Positions 27,192 through 36,712 of a DNA stretch of 64,000 nt are shown piece after piece. How positions within the stretch are numbered: the stretch's first letter is position 1; each line of letters starts with the position of its first letter. Location: assembly GCF_000518805.1 (NCBI RefSeq), contig NZ_JAEH01000001.1, positions 62,001-126,000 of the forward strand, in the 5' to 3' direction. Under the pieces are notes generated by a model. The model searched no databases. It was not told the origin of the DNA and saw only the letters and a program-made list of their open reading frames with translations. The position numbers were made by a program, and so were the translations under genes. The DNA comes from Shewanella waksmanii ATCC BAA-643. Lineage in GTDB: Bacteria; Pseudomonadota; Gammaproteobacteria; Enterobacterales; Shewanellaceae.

Positions 27192-28307
27192 CTAGTGAGG
27201 TAGTGCAACCCCTTTAGCGTAATCAACAATCTCCGCTTCGCTGACGGGCTTATACATGCGTAAAATCCCTGTCCAATTCGGTTCAACATCAATGTTGTTT
27301 ATCGCATTGTCACCGCAGTTGAAGTGCACCGTATAACTGCCATCTGTATTGGCTTCAAGTTCGCCCTGGCGGCTAGATAGCGCAAAGTTATCTGTATGCA
27401 CGTAGGCATCTTCCCCGTAGGTGGTAATTGAGAAGAAACCATTATCTTGCAATGGTGGCGCATCAAAGTTCATTTTTTGGCACTGGCCATCTCGGTTTTC
27501 TGCTAGCAACACCTTGTAGTAAGCATGCTCACTGGGCAAGCCACCAAAGCCCATTGCCGTAAGCCCACGGGCATGAAACTGGGTAATTTGGCGTGGTTCG
27601 ACGTTTTGTGCCGCCACAATAGGTTTACCTTCTGGGGCGCCCATCGCTTTGGTGAAGTCCAGTGACAATACGTCGTTTTCTAAGCTTAAACGTACCTGCT
27701 CACGTTGGTATTGATTGAACCCTTTTGCTTGATACAGGGTCGCCGAGCTGGCATCAGCCTTTATCAAGTCCTGTTTGCGGTTACCTTCAGCAATGGCTGC
27801 CGCCGTATCTGAAGCCACCTGCGTTCTAGCCACAACCCACACATGTTGACCATGGCTCAGCATATCTGGCGTGATAGTGATTTGGTTCTTGCCATGCTGG
27901 GCATACAAAACCGCCACTGTGCGGTGATTCTCATCAATCACTTGCAGCGACTGATAGCTGTCTAGGACAGGTAAGGTAAATGTCAATCCACCTTGAGTAT
28001 CCCAAATTGACTTTGAGTACAAGGTATCACGGTTCTGCCTTACCACAGTTTGTGTATCCATAGTGAGCAAAACGCGATCGTGAGTGAAGTGGTTTATGCC
28101 TGATTTTTGTTGCTGCTCAAAGAAGTACTTATCTGACTCAGCAGCAATGAAATTGTCTTTAGTGACCGCAATGTCTCCACCAAACTGTAACTGTACAGCA
28201 GTTGGTTGACCTTTCTTTGGTAGGTGGTCGCCTAGCTCGTGGGCGATTACAGGTTGAACAAACAAACTAGTCGCGATAATGGTAGCGATAAGAGTCATGT
28301 TTTTCAT
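27192..28307 (-). CDS. Exported DUF1254/DUF1214 protein
   Basis: 371 residues. Residues 1-22 are a Sec signal peptide (ending VIA|HE). The DUF1254 part contains VVRQNRDTLYSKSIWD and LPVLDSYQSLQVIDENH. The DUF1214 part is at the C-terminal third (GQCQKMNFDAPPLQDNGFFSIT; NFALSSRQGELEANTDGSY; WTGILRMYKPVSE). This two-domain protein is common in Proteobacteria and has no settled function. It is probably periplasmic. It is a single gene between a LysR gene and nrfA. Confidence 0.85.
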   Translation of the reverse strand: MKNMTLIATIIATSLFVQPVIAHELGDHLPKKGQPTAVQLQFGGDIAVTKDNFIAAESDKYFFEQQQKSGINHFTHDRVLLTMDTQTVVRQNRDTLYSKSIWDTQGGLTFTLPVLDSYQSLQVIDENHRTVAVLYAQHGKNQITITPDMLSHGQHVWVVARTQVASDTAAAIAEGNRKQDLIKADASSATLYQAKGFNQYQREQVRLSLENDVLSLDFTKAMGAPEGKPIVAAQNVEPRQITQFHARGLTAMGFGGLPSEHAYYKVLLAENRDGQCQKMNFDAPPLQDNGFFSITTYGEDAYVHTDNFALSSRQGELEANTDGSYTVHFNCGDNAINNIDVEPNWTGILRMYKPVSEAEIVDYAKGVALPH

Positions 28308-28467
28308 GGTGATATCCTCAATGTGTCAATCTAAAAGTGAGCTTATTAGCTAAGCGATTGAGTACAGGATAAAGCAGCCAAACAGACATTTCTGACAAAC
28401 TACAGACTCATAAATGAGCCTGATATTAATTCAAATAAGATTGCTTGATTAATTCTGGCAGCAACAT

Positions 28468-28503
28468 AAAAAGTGCCAGTCAACTGAGTTGGCTGGCACT
28501 TTT
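28468..28503 (-). terminator. Terminator of nrfA
   Basis: A 16-bp inverted repeat with one mismatch and a TGA loop lies 37 bp past the nrfA stop, with a T-run on the minus strand. Confidence 0.8.
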
Positions 28504-28540
28504 ACATGGAGGTGGGATGTTGGGTAATGCTATAGAGTGA

Positions 28541-30097
28541 CTATTTCAGGTCGGCAGGCCACTCCTTCTCTACGCGTTGCTCGATGAAGTTTTGCTTAGA
28601 CTTTTCCATACCTTCTAGGTTAAGACCAGCTAACGGTTGCAGTTTAGCTTTGGTATCGTATTTACTCGCATCATACTTATAGTTAGGTGCGTATTTCGCC
28701 AGTAATGCGTCGGCTTCTTTTAACGCCGCATCAAGGATAGTGTTAGATTTCTCGAGCAAGCGAATCGCTTCAGCTGGGTTATGAGCGTGAATACCATGTG
28801 AAGCGGTTGCACTGTCCCAGAACCACTGCGCATTACGCACCTTAACCAGCAGGCTATTCATCTCATTTGCCAATGGTGTTTTCGCTTTAAGCGCAGCTTC
28901 ATAGTTTGCTTTTGCTTGAGCAATATTCTTACCAGCGTCTAAACCTTTAACACCGTTAGCAGACCAAATAGCTTGGGCTTTAAAGTGAACTTCAGTAAGA
29001 CGAGGATCGGTACCATTTGGCTCGAATCTTAGTTTATTGATCTCAGCTTTACGCTCGCTCAAAATCTCTTTGAAATCGCCGGCATCATGGCAACCAATAC
29101 AGGTTTTCGGTAGCTGCTCAGCTTCAAATGTGACTTTGTGATTCGAATACTTCGCCCCTTTGTCATTCTTTGCCTTTGGCATATGACAAGTGGTGCAGCT
29201 AAATTTCATGTGGCTGTCCATTTCGTGGGAAGTGCGATCTAGCATGTTCTCAAATTCAGGATGCTGTGCTTTCAACATCGGTGCACCTGAAATAGCGTTG
29301 GTCCAGTCATTAAACTTAATTAAGTCGTAATAGGCTAACTGCGCTTCGGCGGCGAAACCTTGATAAAGCCCGTCATTACCTTTGTAACCGACAATCTGTT
29401 TGTAGTCTGTATTAACACCTGGAACCCAATGATCCCATGGGAAGCGAACTTTCTTGCTGTCTTTAACGTCAAAGTAATACTCGACGTGACACTGAGCACA
29501 GGTTTGGCTGGCTTGCATGTCAGCATCCTGCTTATCGAAGTCTAGACCTATGGCTTTCATGGCTCGCTCTGTATAAGGACGGCTTAAGCGCAGTTCTTCA
29601 CTGCCAAGCTCATGGCAATCAGCACAACCTATGGTGTTAGACATCTCATGGCCCCAAGTAGACCAACTGTTATCAGAGAAATTAGCTTCGCCGACTTTGT
29701 CGTACATGCGCGCAACGTCTGGGGTTTTACAAGACCAGCAACTTGCCGGCATTGCTTCGCCCACTACCTCGCCATGGGCAACTGTAGGATGACCCGTTCT
29801 CAGTGTTTCAATAATATCTGTCAATGCGAAGTGGTGGCCACGAGCACGGTTGTAATCCTTAGCAAAGCCATAACCAGCCCATGCTGATACTAAGTTAGGA
29901 TTGGCTTCAAGTAGATCGTCAGGTTTGCCTGATGCAGGGTTACTTTGCTCTGTTTCTGCCCAAGTTTCATATTGCGATGGGTAACTTGATTTCCAGTTGT
30001 CACTATTATAAAGATCAACTTCTTTATCTTTAGCAACCGCATTGCCGGTAAATATAGCGGATACAATGATTGCAGCGGTAAGTTTATTTAACTTCAT
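28541..30097 (-). CDS. nrfA: Ammonia-forming cytochrome c nitrite reductase
   Basis: 518 residues. Periplasmic pentaheme enzyme that reduces nitrite to ammonium with six electrons. Signal peptide 1-22. The active-site heme has the diagnostic Lys ligand motif CWSCK (Cys120-Lys124); the other four are CADCH, CAQCH, CTTCH and CIGCH. It is about 40 residues longer than E. coli NrfA, with a Lys-rich C-terminal extension. No nrfBCD or nrfH partner is adjacent, as is usual in Shewanella, where CymA delivers electrons (established for that genus; CymA is not in this window). The upstream region carries a NarP/NarL-type 7-2-7 site and a CRP-like site. Confidence 0.96.
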   Translation of the reverse strand: MKLNKLTAAIIVSAIFTGNAVAKDKEVDLYNSDNWKSSYPSQYETWAETEQSNPASGKPDDLLEANPNLVSAWAGYGFAKDYNRARGHHFALTDIIETLRTGHPTVAHGEVVGEAMPASCWSCKTPDVARMYDKVGEANFSDNSWSTWGHEMSNTIGCADCHELGSEELRLSRPYTERAMKAIGLDFDKQDADMQASQTCAQCHVEYYFDVKDSKKVRFPWDHWVPGVNTDYKQIVGYKGNDGLYQGFAAEAQLAYYDLIKFNDWTNAISGAPMLKAQHPEFENMLDRTSHEMDSHMKFSCTTCHMPKAKNDKGAKYSNHKVTFEAEQLPKTCIGCHDAGDFKEILSERKAEINKLRFEPNGTDPRLTEVHFKAQAIWSANGVKGLDAGKNIAQAKANYEAALKAKTPLANEMNSLLVKVRNAQWFWDSATASHGIHAHNPAEAIRLLEKSNTILDAALKEADALLAKYAPNYKYDASKYDTKAKLQPLAGLNLEGMEKSKQNFIEQRVEKEWPADLK

Positions 30098-30295
30098 ACA
30101 TCACTCCTCGATGGGATTTGTTTTTATATTTAGCAACTATTCAATTTGATCACTAAAACTTTAAAAAGCCGCTTTAAAGTAATTAAATTAATATCACAGC
30201 CACTAACCCAACTCAGAAAAATACCTAACCAGTGTGATCCAACCCTAACCGCAACAAGCAAGTTTGCTGCCGATCATAAAAGTAAAATAAACACC

Positions 30296-30311
30296 TACCC
30301 CCTTAGGGGTA
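30296..30311. promoter_or_regulatory. NarP/NarL-type 7-2-7 site upstream of nrfA
   Basis: TACCCCC-TT-AGGGGTA matches the known 7-2-7 heptamer arrangement (TACYYMT-N2-AKRRGTA) with one deviation. It lies about 200 bp before the nrfA ATG. Nitrate/nitrite control of nrfA through NarP is known in related bacteria. Confidence 0.6.
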
Positions 30312-30535
30312 AATTATTGGTTGTTTAACGATTAGTTTATCAACCTCTCATATAACCATAGGGAATATTAACTTGTAGATATAGTATTACCAAATTTGGC
30401 AGGCATTAAACTAATGGATATAAAGCCTTCAAAATAAGCACCTTATACTAAATTACCCAAATAAGAACCAAGGCTAATTTACAGCCCACTAATTCAGTAA
30501 TCAATTAAAAATCGTTTAAATATTAAACGTATTTA

Positions 30536-30551
30536 TTTGAAGTAAATCACA
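30536..30551. promoter_or_regulatory. CRP-like site upstream of nrfA
   Basis: TTTGA-N6-TCACA matches the CRP consensus at 9 of 10 half-site bases. It is about 440 bp before the nrfA start, farther than usual, so its role is uncertain. CRP controls anaerobic respiration genes in Shewanella. Confidence 0.4.
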
Positions 30552-30787
30552 TCTTTCAAACATCTAAAAAAACAAAAACTTTATTGTTAAATTTAGAAAA
30601 AACACAAATATTAAATCAACCTTAAATCAAAATTAAGAAGCACTTAATAAATTAACAAATTAAATTCTCAGAGAGAAATTAAAACAAATAAAAATAAACC
30701 ACAGAAAATAAAACCATGAAAAAAAATCAATAATAAATCGCAACAAAGACATGAAAACCAACCATAACTAAATTAAATCAACACCAA

Positions 30788-30814
30788 TAAAAAACCCCCA
30801 AACGAATTTGAGGG
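30788..30814 (-). terminator. Terminator of the large secreted protein gene
   Basis: An 8-bp stem (CCCTCAAA with TTTGGGGG, one G-T pair) closes a TTCG tetraloop and is followed by a T-run on the minus strand. Confidence 0.8.
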
Positions 30815-30863
30815 CTTGATGATAATCTGTAGACTGAAATGCTATAGCCTACACAGTGATGTG

Positions 30864-33140
30864 TTAGTCACGAACAACACCTTGGTAGTCTGCTTTATCT
30901 CGCTCGCGCTCTATATTCATGCGTGCAGGAATGTAAGTCTTAAACCCTGGCTCACCGCCATACCAAAGCTCTGCATCCCGCTCTTCACGTTCAATCACAT
31001 AAAACACCCGTTCGCCGTCGATGACGGTATCGGTAATCGGGTACCAATAACGCTTTGCAAAATCAAAGCGATTAATGACCACAGAATTGGCATTCTCAAT
31101 AAAGCTCACTGGCGGTTGTGATACAAACGCTAAACTACTTTCACCGTTGCTATCAGGCTCGCTCCATTGTGTTGCAAAGGTATTGCTAACATCGATACTA
31201 GAAAATGCCCAGCCCCATAGCCTTGATGGGATCACTAGGCCGCTAGATTCTATCGAACCGGGTATCCAAGTATTGACCTCGCCAGCCCAAAACCTTGTCG
31301 ATTCGCCAGGTAATAAGTAATTTGTGTCTAAACTAAAACTGTTATCAGCTCTAACCCAAATGTCATAACTTGCAAATCGCTCATCTCCGTTCTCGAAACT
31401 TGAAAATACCCCAAACTCCAACGCATTTTGATCGAGTATCTGACTAGTCTGTACCATCCCGTTTGCATAAGCGATCACTAACCGGCCATCACCATCAACC
31501 GACCAGGTCGCACTCACACCAGATATCTCCCCCTCTGTTACATTGTCAGCTGCAAAAGTAATTAATTCAGCATAAGCCGATTCAGGAAAAACAAAGTCAT
31601 CATAAGTACGTGGACCTTCAGAGTAATGATATACCCCTCCCCAATCACCCTGTACACAAGTCGAACCATCGCTGCACTGTGCATCAAACGCTATCGGCGT
31701 GATATCTAAGCTAGAACGAAATGTCTCATTTTCATTGCCGATGATTAACTTTGGAGCAGCAATAGTGAGTACGCTACCGTCGGCCAAAGTGATCGGTGCC
31801 GTTACTAACGTACTGCGAACCTCCACTGAAACAACATCAACCAAGTTGCCATCTACAACGCGTGTATATGCGCGTTGGGTAGTGGTGCGCTGGGTGAAGA
31901 AATTATCATCTACCCCTCCACCGGCATAAAAAGCGGCAATTTCTTGCGGGTCATCTGTCACATATTCAATTTCTGCAACCAGTTCTTCGATAGTATCAGG
32001 TGCACTGTAAATCACTTCAATTCGGCCATTATTCAACTGCCAGTTAAATGCCTGGTTTAACGGTTGGCCTGACGGCGCATTGAAGCTAAGAGCACTGCCA
32101 CTGCCATTAACACTATCAAATTCTAGCGCTGAACCTGACCGAGCGATATACCCCGGCGTTGTCACTGCAATGGCATAATAGAGAGAAGGTATGTCTTCAG
32201 CATCAAAGCCGGCAACAAGATCGCTATCAGATAAAATATCTTCAACTGCGGCATTGAGGTCCTCTGCTGGGGTTGCGGCAATATAAGCATCAACGGCTGC
32301 TTCATCACTGACTAAGTCCAACACACTATCGTAACCATCAGGCAAGCTATAGTCAGGGTTATCGACAATGAGTTTAATCACAGCCGCGAGCTCAAATAGC
32401 TCTGTGGCATCTACGGCAGTCTCAGCGGTTGCCAATTCTTCTGCTGTGGTCGGCGCAGCACCGCCATTTGCCTCAACAACAAGCGCATAACTGGCTGTTG
32501 TGACATTGGTGACGTTTACCGGATCGGGGTCTGATAATACCCGGGAGAAGCTCCCCACCATATTAACAAAGTTAATTTCATCACCAGTTGCTTCGTTGAT
32601 CGCTGACGATTCAATCACCAATAGCTCTTGCAAATTTGCGCTAACGATATCTAAGCTGTATGCCCCATTTACGTCAGCGGTAGTGGTGTAAGTTTGTCCA
32701 CCAATAGTGACACTCACGCTTGCGTAAGGAATAGGTTCATCGGTAATTAGCCCGGTCAATGTTGTCGTATAGCCGCCACATAACTCTGGGGCATTCGTGA
32801 CAGACTCATACACAATGTCGTTTAACTCTCCTTCGATAACGACACCAACCTCACAGGGTATGTAGGCGAGATCTGCTTGCTTTATCCGTGCGCGAAAAGC
32901 ACGTTTTGCATAGGTACTCGCTAGCACGGTAGTCGGATTAGCCGCATCAACGATTTCAACAAGTTTATTTTCACGACGAGAGTTAGGCATGCCGGGTTCT
33001 CGTTCTATACTGCCTCGAACTGACAGTACTTGACTGTTTTGCTGATATTTTGCGTATTTAATTTGGGCTGATTCAGCCATTGTGTTGGGGGTGGTGAAAG
33101 CCGCTATCAGACCTAGCGACGTTAATATTTTATACTGCAT
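30864..33140 (-). CDS. Large exported protein of unknown function with a Cna-B-like domain
   Basis: 758 residues from the ATG at 33140, where a signal peptide begins (MQYKILTSLGLIAAFTTPN, cleavage near TMA|ES); the frame extends 18 codons upstream but those do not look like a leader. The only domain I see is a carboxypeptidase-regulatory/Cna-B-like segment at about residues 118-160 (LTGLITDEPIPYASVSVTIGG, ending ADVNGAYSLDI). A long acidic, Ala-rich helical part follows (about 200-300), and the C-terminal half is rich in beta-type segments, Trp and Tyr, with one Cys pair (CSDGSTC). It is probably secreted or surface-located. Single gene ending in a clear terminator. Confidence 0.75.
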   Translation of the reverse strand: MQYKILTSLGLIAAFTTPNTMAESAQIKYAKYQQNSQVLSVRGSIEREPGMPNSRRENKLVEIVDAANPTTVLASTYAKRAFRARIKQADLAYIPCEVGVVIEGELNDIVYESVTNAPELCGGYTTTLTGLITDEPIPYASVSVTIGGQTYTTTADVNGAYSLDIVSANLQELLVIESSAINEATGDEINFVNMVGSFSRVLSDPDPVNVTNVTTASYALVVEANGGAAPTTAEELATAETAVDATELFELAAVIKLIVDNPDYSLPDGYDSVLDLVSDEAAVDAYIAATPAEDLNAAVEDILSDSDLVAGFDAEDIPSLYYAIAVTTPGYIARSGSALEFDSVNGSGSALSFNAPSGQPLNQAFNWQLNNGRIEVIYSAPDTIEELVAEIEYVTDDPQEIAAFYAGGGVDDNFFTQRTTTQRAYTRVVDGNLVDVVSVEVRSTLVTAPITLADGSVLTIAAPKLIIGNENETFRSSLDITPIAFDAQCSDGSTCVQGDWGGVYHYSEGPRTYDDFVFPESAYAELITFAADNVTEGEISGVSATWSVDGDGRLVIAYANGMVQTSQILDQNALEFGVFSSFENGDERFASYDIWVRADNSFSLDTNYLLPGESTRFWAGEVNTWIPGSIESSGLVIPSRLWGWAFSSIDVSNTFATQWSEPDSNGESSLAFVSQPPVSFIENANSVVINRFDFAKRYWYPITDTVIDGERVFYVIEREERDAELWYGGEPGFKTYIPARMNIERERDKADYQGVVRD

Positions 33141-33470
33141 CTCTATCTTCCCTAATTTCCAAATTGTTTTTATTGCGTCACCCATTGCAGGCAAACGCTA
33201 AGCTCCTGTTGAGTACCAACGATTAACTAAAGGTCATTGGCATGCGCATAAAGCTAGTACAATCCGTCCATTTGGCTAGTTTATAACAGGGAAAATCAGC
33301 CATTTGGTCTACAAAACTGATAGCAAAGAAGAATCTAACAGCACTGATATCTCGCTGTCGGTTATAGCTAATACCCTAGGGCCTTAGCGCATAAACTAAG
33401 TACAGCAACACTCAATTGAGTTACTTTCTAATCCGCCCCAAGTGAAAACCAAGATAACCCTGCGCAGCAT

Positions 33471-33484
33471 TGACAGCGCTGTCA
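33471..33484. promoter_or_regulatory. Perfect 14-bp palindrome, candidate operator
   Basis: TGACAGCGCTGTCA is fully self-complementary. It lies 104 bp before the small amber-interrupted ORF and 330 bp before the large secreted protein gene, in a 447-bp divergent gap that holds nothing else I can name. Confidence 0.45.
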
Positions 33485-33587
33485 TATTAGCTGTAGGTTA
33501 ACTAGTCGGTAGATAAAGGAGTACTACCGAAAATACTAGGCTACTCAAGCCTAAGCTTGAAAATCATAATAAATAAAGGAATATAGA

Positions 33588-33851
33588 ATGAAAAAATCTT
33601 CAATGGTCGCCACCTGTATACTTAGCGCTTCAATGTTATTTGCAGGATTAGCCTCTGCCGGCGACTAGTGGCGCACAGTGTCAGTGACATTGTCGCAAAG
33701 TGTACCTGCCGATCACAATCAGCTCTGTGCCAATGCTGAAAACCAGTTGCGCGCACAATACTCTGATGTCACTACCGTGCAACACCGTATTAGTTTCGAT
33801 CAATACGGTGGCCGTTTGTATTGCACTGCACTAGGTCAATCAAAGCAGTAA
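33588..33851 (+). pseudogene. Small exported protein gene with an in-frame amber codon
   Basis: ATG 33588 starts a perfect Sec signal peptide of about 24 residues (MKKSSMVATCILSASMLF, then AGLASA|GD). Codon 27 is TAG (33666-33668). The same frame then continues for 60 codons to TAA at 33849-33851 with normal protein composition and two Cys (LCANAEN and LYCTALG), so the two parts are one gene of 87 codons. AAAGGA lies ahead of the ATG and a hairpin follows the true end. Either a nonsense mutation has inactivated it, or the base call is wrong; suppression is possible but unsupported. I do not recognise the mature domain. Confidence 0.75.
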
Positions 33852-33865
33852 GTTGTCATCTTTAG

Positions 33866-33895
33866 CAGGGAGTCATTTTTAGCAATGACTCCCTG
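33866..33895 (+). terminator. Hairpin after the amber-interrupted gene
   Basis: A perfect 12-bp inverted repeat with a 6-nt loop, 14 bp past the TAA. The tail is only moderately T-rich. Its presence supports 33588-33851 having been one transcription unit. Confidence 0.6.
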
Positions 33896-34042
33896 ATTTA
33901 CTTGGCATTACAGCGTAGAGTGTTAGCGCATCTTATTTTCAAATCTGATTGATTTGTTAATTAGCAATCAAATGTCACTCAGGTGATTTATTTCAGTAAG
34001 CAAGCTAGTATGGTTGAGGCTGCAATCTCAAGGAGTGTATCG

Positions 34043-35575
34043 ATGCCGCATTTCAACCTTTCCAATAAGTATTCTGATCTGACTGCGCTGGTTGTCGATG
34101 ACTTTCCAGCTATGCTAAAAACTGTTGGCAGCATGCTGACTGCTATCGGCTTTAAACATGTCTTTAAAGCGGCTAATGGTAAAGAAGCACTATTGATATT
34201 GGCTGAAGAGCAAGTTGACCTCATCGTTTCAGACTGGAACATGCCAAAAATGAATGGTGTGGAGTTGCTCAAGGCAGTAAGAATGAGTGACTTGGGCTAC
34301 CAACACATTCCTTTTATGATGCTCACTGCCAACGTCAATCAAGACGATGTGAGACAAGCAATTGATTTGGGCGTGTCTGAATACCTAATAAAGCCCTTCA
34401 ATCAAAATACCTTAAAAGACAAAATTGCCACTGCCCTGATTACACCAGTAAGAACCCAAGTCAGCAGCATTGCTTCGACGGCAAGTGAACCCACACCCGC
34501 TAAGCAAATCTCAAAATCGACTCTGCTGATTGTTGATGACAACCCCAACAATGTCACGGTGTTAACTGAATTATTGAAAAATGACTACCGACTTAAAGCC
34601 AGTTTATCGGGACAAAAAGCACTTGATATTTGTCAGCAAGAGCCCAAGCCAGATTTGATCTTACTGGATATCATGATGCCAGATATGGACGGATTAGCAG
34701 TATGTAGTCAGCTAAAATCTGATCCACTCACTGAGCATATTCCAATCATATTTATCTCGGCTTTATCCCAGGACCAAGATGTGATTAAAGGACTCTCTTT
34801 GGGGGCTGTGGATTACATTACCAAGCCGATATCACCCGAGATCACCAAAGCGCGAATTGCGACACATATCCGCTTAGTTGAGCAGCGAAAAGCAATGAGT
34901 CAGCAGCTTGATACATTAGTTGAAAATGCCCGGCTCAAAGCCGATATTGAGCGCATCATACACCATGATTTAAAAGGCCCGTTATCTACCATTATGGCCG
35001 CCACTGAAATGCTAGAAGCTAAACAGCTAGATTGTGAAAATGAGATTGATATTTTGCATAGTTCCAGTGCCGCTATGCAGCAAATGATTGATAATCACAT
35101 GCTGCTCTACAAGTTAGAAAATGACAGTTATCAAACGGATCTATCAATATTAAATGCATTTAAAGCCGTTAATGAAGTGCTGTATGGACTTAAGCAAAAG
35201 AGCAAAGAGCGTCAGGTGTTTTTGTCGTCGAAAGTACCGGCAGACTTAGCATTCCATGGCAATCCGGTATTAAGCCGCAATATGCTTTATAACTTACTGA
35301 TCAATGCCATTGAGGCAGCGCCAACAAACAGTAAAGTGCAGATAGCCACTACAGCGTCGGCTGAGTCAATCACCATTCACATCCATAACGATGGTGCCGT
35401 ACCCGCTGATATTCGCCCAGTATTTTTTGATAAATTTGTCACAGCAGGCAAGGCTAATGGGACCGGCATAGGTACCTACTCAGCTAAACTATCGGCTAAG
35501 GCGCAAGGCGGGGATATTGAGTTTGTCAGTGGTGACAACGGCACCACTCTCAGCGTAACTTTACAGCGGGCTTAA
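34043..35575 (+). CDS. REC-REC-histidine kinase signalling protein
   Basis: 510 residues, all cytoplasmic. First receiver at about residues 10-130 (VVDDFPAM, phospho-acceptor in VSDWNMPKMNG, EYLIKPFN). Second receiver at about 150-275 (IVDDNPNN, LLDIMMPDMDG, GAVDYITKPISP). Then a HisKA segment with HHDLKGPLSTIMA and an HATPase domain (NLLINAIEAAP; GTGIGTYSAKL). So it is a kinase controlled by two receivers rather than by a sensor domain. Start: ATG at 34043 has AAGGAG seven bases away; the frame is open further up but without a site. Its gene is convergent with the HD-GYP gene, with stops only 3 bp apart. The second receiver closely resembles the receiver of that neighbour. Confidence 0.9.
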   Translation: MPHFNLSNKYSDLTALVVDDFPAMLKTVGSMLTAIGFKHVFKAANGKEALLILAEEQVDLIVSDWNMPKMNGVELLKAVRMSDLGYQHIPFMMLTANVNQDDVRQAIDLGVSEYLIKPFNQNTLKDKIATALITPVRTQVSSIASTASEPTPAKQISKSTLLIVDDNPNNVTVLTELLKNDYRLKASLSGQKALDICQQEPKPDLILLDIMMPDMDGLAVCSQLKSDPLTEHIPIIFISALSQDQDVIKGLSLGAVDYITKPISPEITKARIATHIRLVEQRKAMSQQLDTLVENARLKADIERIIHHDLKGPLSTIMAATEMLEAKQLDCENEIDILHSSSAAMQQMIDNHMLLYKLENDSYQTDLSILNAFKAVNEVLYGLKQKSKERQVFLSSKVPADLAFHGNPVLSRNMLYNLLINAIEAAPTNSKVQIATTASAESITIHIHNDGAVPADIRPVFFDKFVTAGKANGTGIGTYSAKLSAKAQGGDIEFVSGDNGTTLSVTLQRA

Positions 35576-35578
35576 TAG

Positions 35579-36667
35579 TTACTGATCAACAAACTGTTGG
35601 GCAATAGCATTAAACTCATCTGTTATTTCACTAAAGGCATCCACCATCTTAGGGTCGAAATGGCTGCCTTTGCCCTCTAAGATAATTTGCACCGCTTTTT
35701 CGTGGGTGAATGCCGGCTTATAAACCCGTTTACTAATCAAGGCATCATAAACATCGGCAATCGCCATTAACCGCGCCGACAAAGGGATTTGCTCAGCAAC
35801 AAGCCCCTCTGGATAACCAGAGCCATCCCATTTCTCTTGGTGAGAATAGGCGATTTCTTTGGCAAAAACGAGAAAGTTATCAGCGGCGTCCATGGTTTTT
35901 TCAGCGGCAATAATGGCATCACGACCATAGGTCGTGTGCTTTTTCATTATCTCAAACTCTTCCTCTGTCAGTTTGCCCGGTTTCAGTAAAATACTGTCGG
36001 CAATACCCACTTTACCAATATCATGCAATGGCGCAGATTTATAAAGCGCAGTGATCACCTCAGGAGTTAACACTGTGGCGAATTCACTCTGTTCAGCGAG
36101 TTTTTTTGCGAGTGCCTTAACATAATGCTGGGTTCGGCGAATATGGTTGCCGGTTTCCGGATCGCGAGACTCTGCCAGTGCTCCCATGGCCACCATAGCC
36201 ACATCTTGTAGTTCCGCTAGCTGCTTTGTTCGCTCTATCACTCGCTCTTCTAGCAACTCGTTTTGACGCTCCATCAAGTCCCGAGAAGCCTTGAGTAACA
36301 AATGATTCTTCACCCGCTCTTTTAGTATCGCTGGGCTAATGGGCTTAGTAATATAATCGACGGCACCTAATGCAAGCCCCTTGGTTTCATCTTCCTCTTG
36401 GACTTTGGCGGTAAGGAAAATAACCGGTATATCTTTGGTCTCTGGCTGTGATTTAAGGATGCGGCAAACCTCATAGCCATCCATTTCCGGCATCATCACA
36501 TCCAGGAGAATCAGGTCCGGCTTTCTTTTGTCGATGATCTTAAGTGCCATTTTGCCACTGAGTGCAGCCTGAATAAGGTAGTCGTCAGCCAATACCCCTT
36601 TGACGACTTCAATGTTTGTCGCGGTATCATCAACCGTCAACACTGTGGCTTTATTGGTATCTATCAT
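35579..36667 (-). CDS. REC-HD-GYP c-di-GMP phosphodiesterase
   Basis: 362 residues. N-terminal receiver (TVDDTATNIEVVKG; phospho-acceptor in LLDVMMPEMDG; GAVDYITKPISP), a coiled linker at about 125-150, and an HD-GYP domain with HDIGKVGI, a later SHQEKWDGSGYPEGL and ARLMAIADVYDAL. This is the RpfG-type design: the receiver controls hydrolysis of c-di-GMP. All catalytic marks are present, so it should be active. The gene begins 45 bp after the giant hybrid kinase on the same strand, so it is most likely that kinase's output partner. Confidence 0.94.
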   Translation of the reverse strand: MIDTNKATVLTVDDTATNIEVVKGVLADDYLIQAALSGKMALKIIDKRKPDLILLDVMMPEMDGYEVCRILKSQPETKDIPVIFLTAKVQEEDETKGLALGAVDYITKPISPAILKERVKNHLLLKASRDLMERQNELLEERVIERTKQLAELQDVAMVAMGALAESRDPETGNHIRRTQHYVKALAKKLAEQSEFATVLTPEVITALYKSAPLHDIGKVGIADSILLKPGKLTEEEFEIMKKHTTYGRDAIIAAEKTMDAADNFLVFAKEIAYSHQEKWDGSGYPEGLVAEQIPLSARLMAIADVYDALISKRVYKPAFTHEKAVQIILEGKGSHFDPKMVDAFSEITDEFNAIAQQFVDQ

Positions 36668-36712
36668 GACCTATTCCTCAAGTTAAAACGGATACTCATC
36701 GCACTATGATAC

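Larger units (their letters stand above)
30098..30863. other. Long AT-rich leader upstream of nrfA
   Basis: A 766-bp stretch without a coding ORF, strikingly AT-rich from about 30480 to 30790. It contains the NarP-like palindrome, the CRP-like site and, at the far end, the terminator of the large secreted protein gene. The AT-rich part could bind H-NS-like proteins or simply be old intergenic DNA. Confidence 0.6.

Noticed and set aside
33660-33672. Pyrrolysine or other recoding at the amber codon
   Set aside because: No pyl genes or recoding signals are seen, and Shewanella-type bacteria are not known to use amber recoding.
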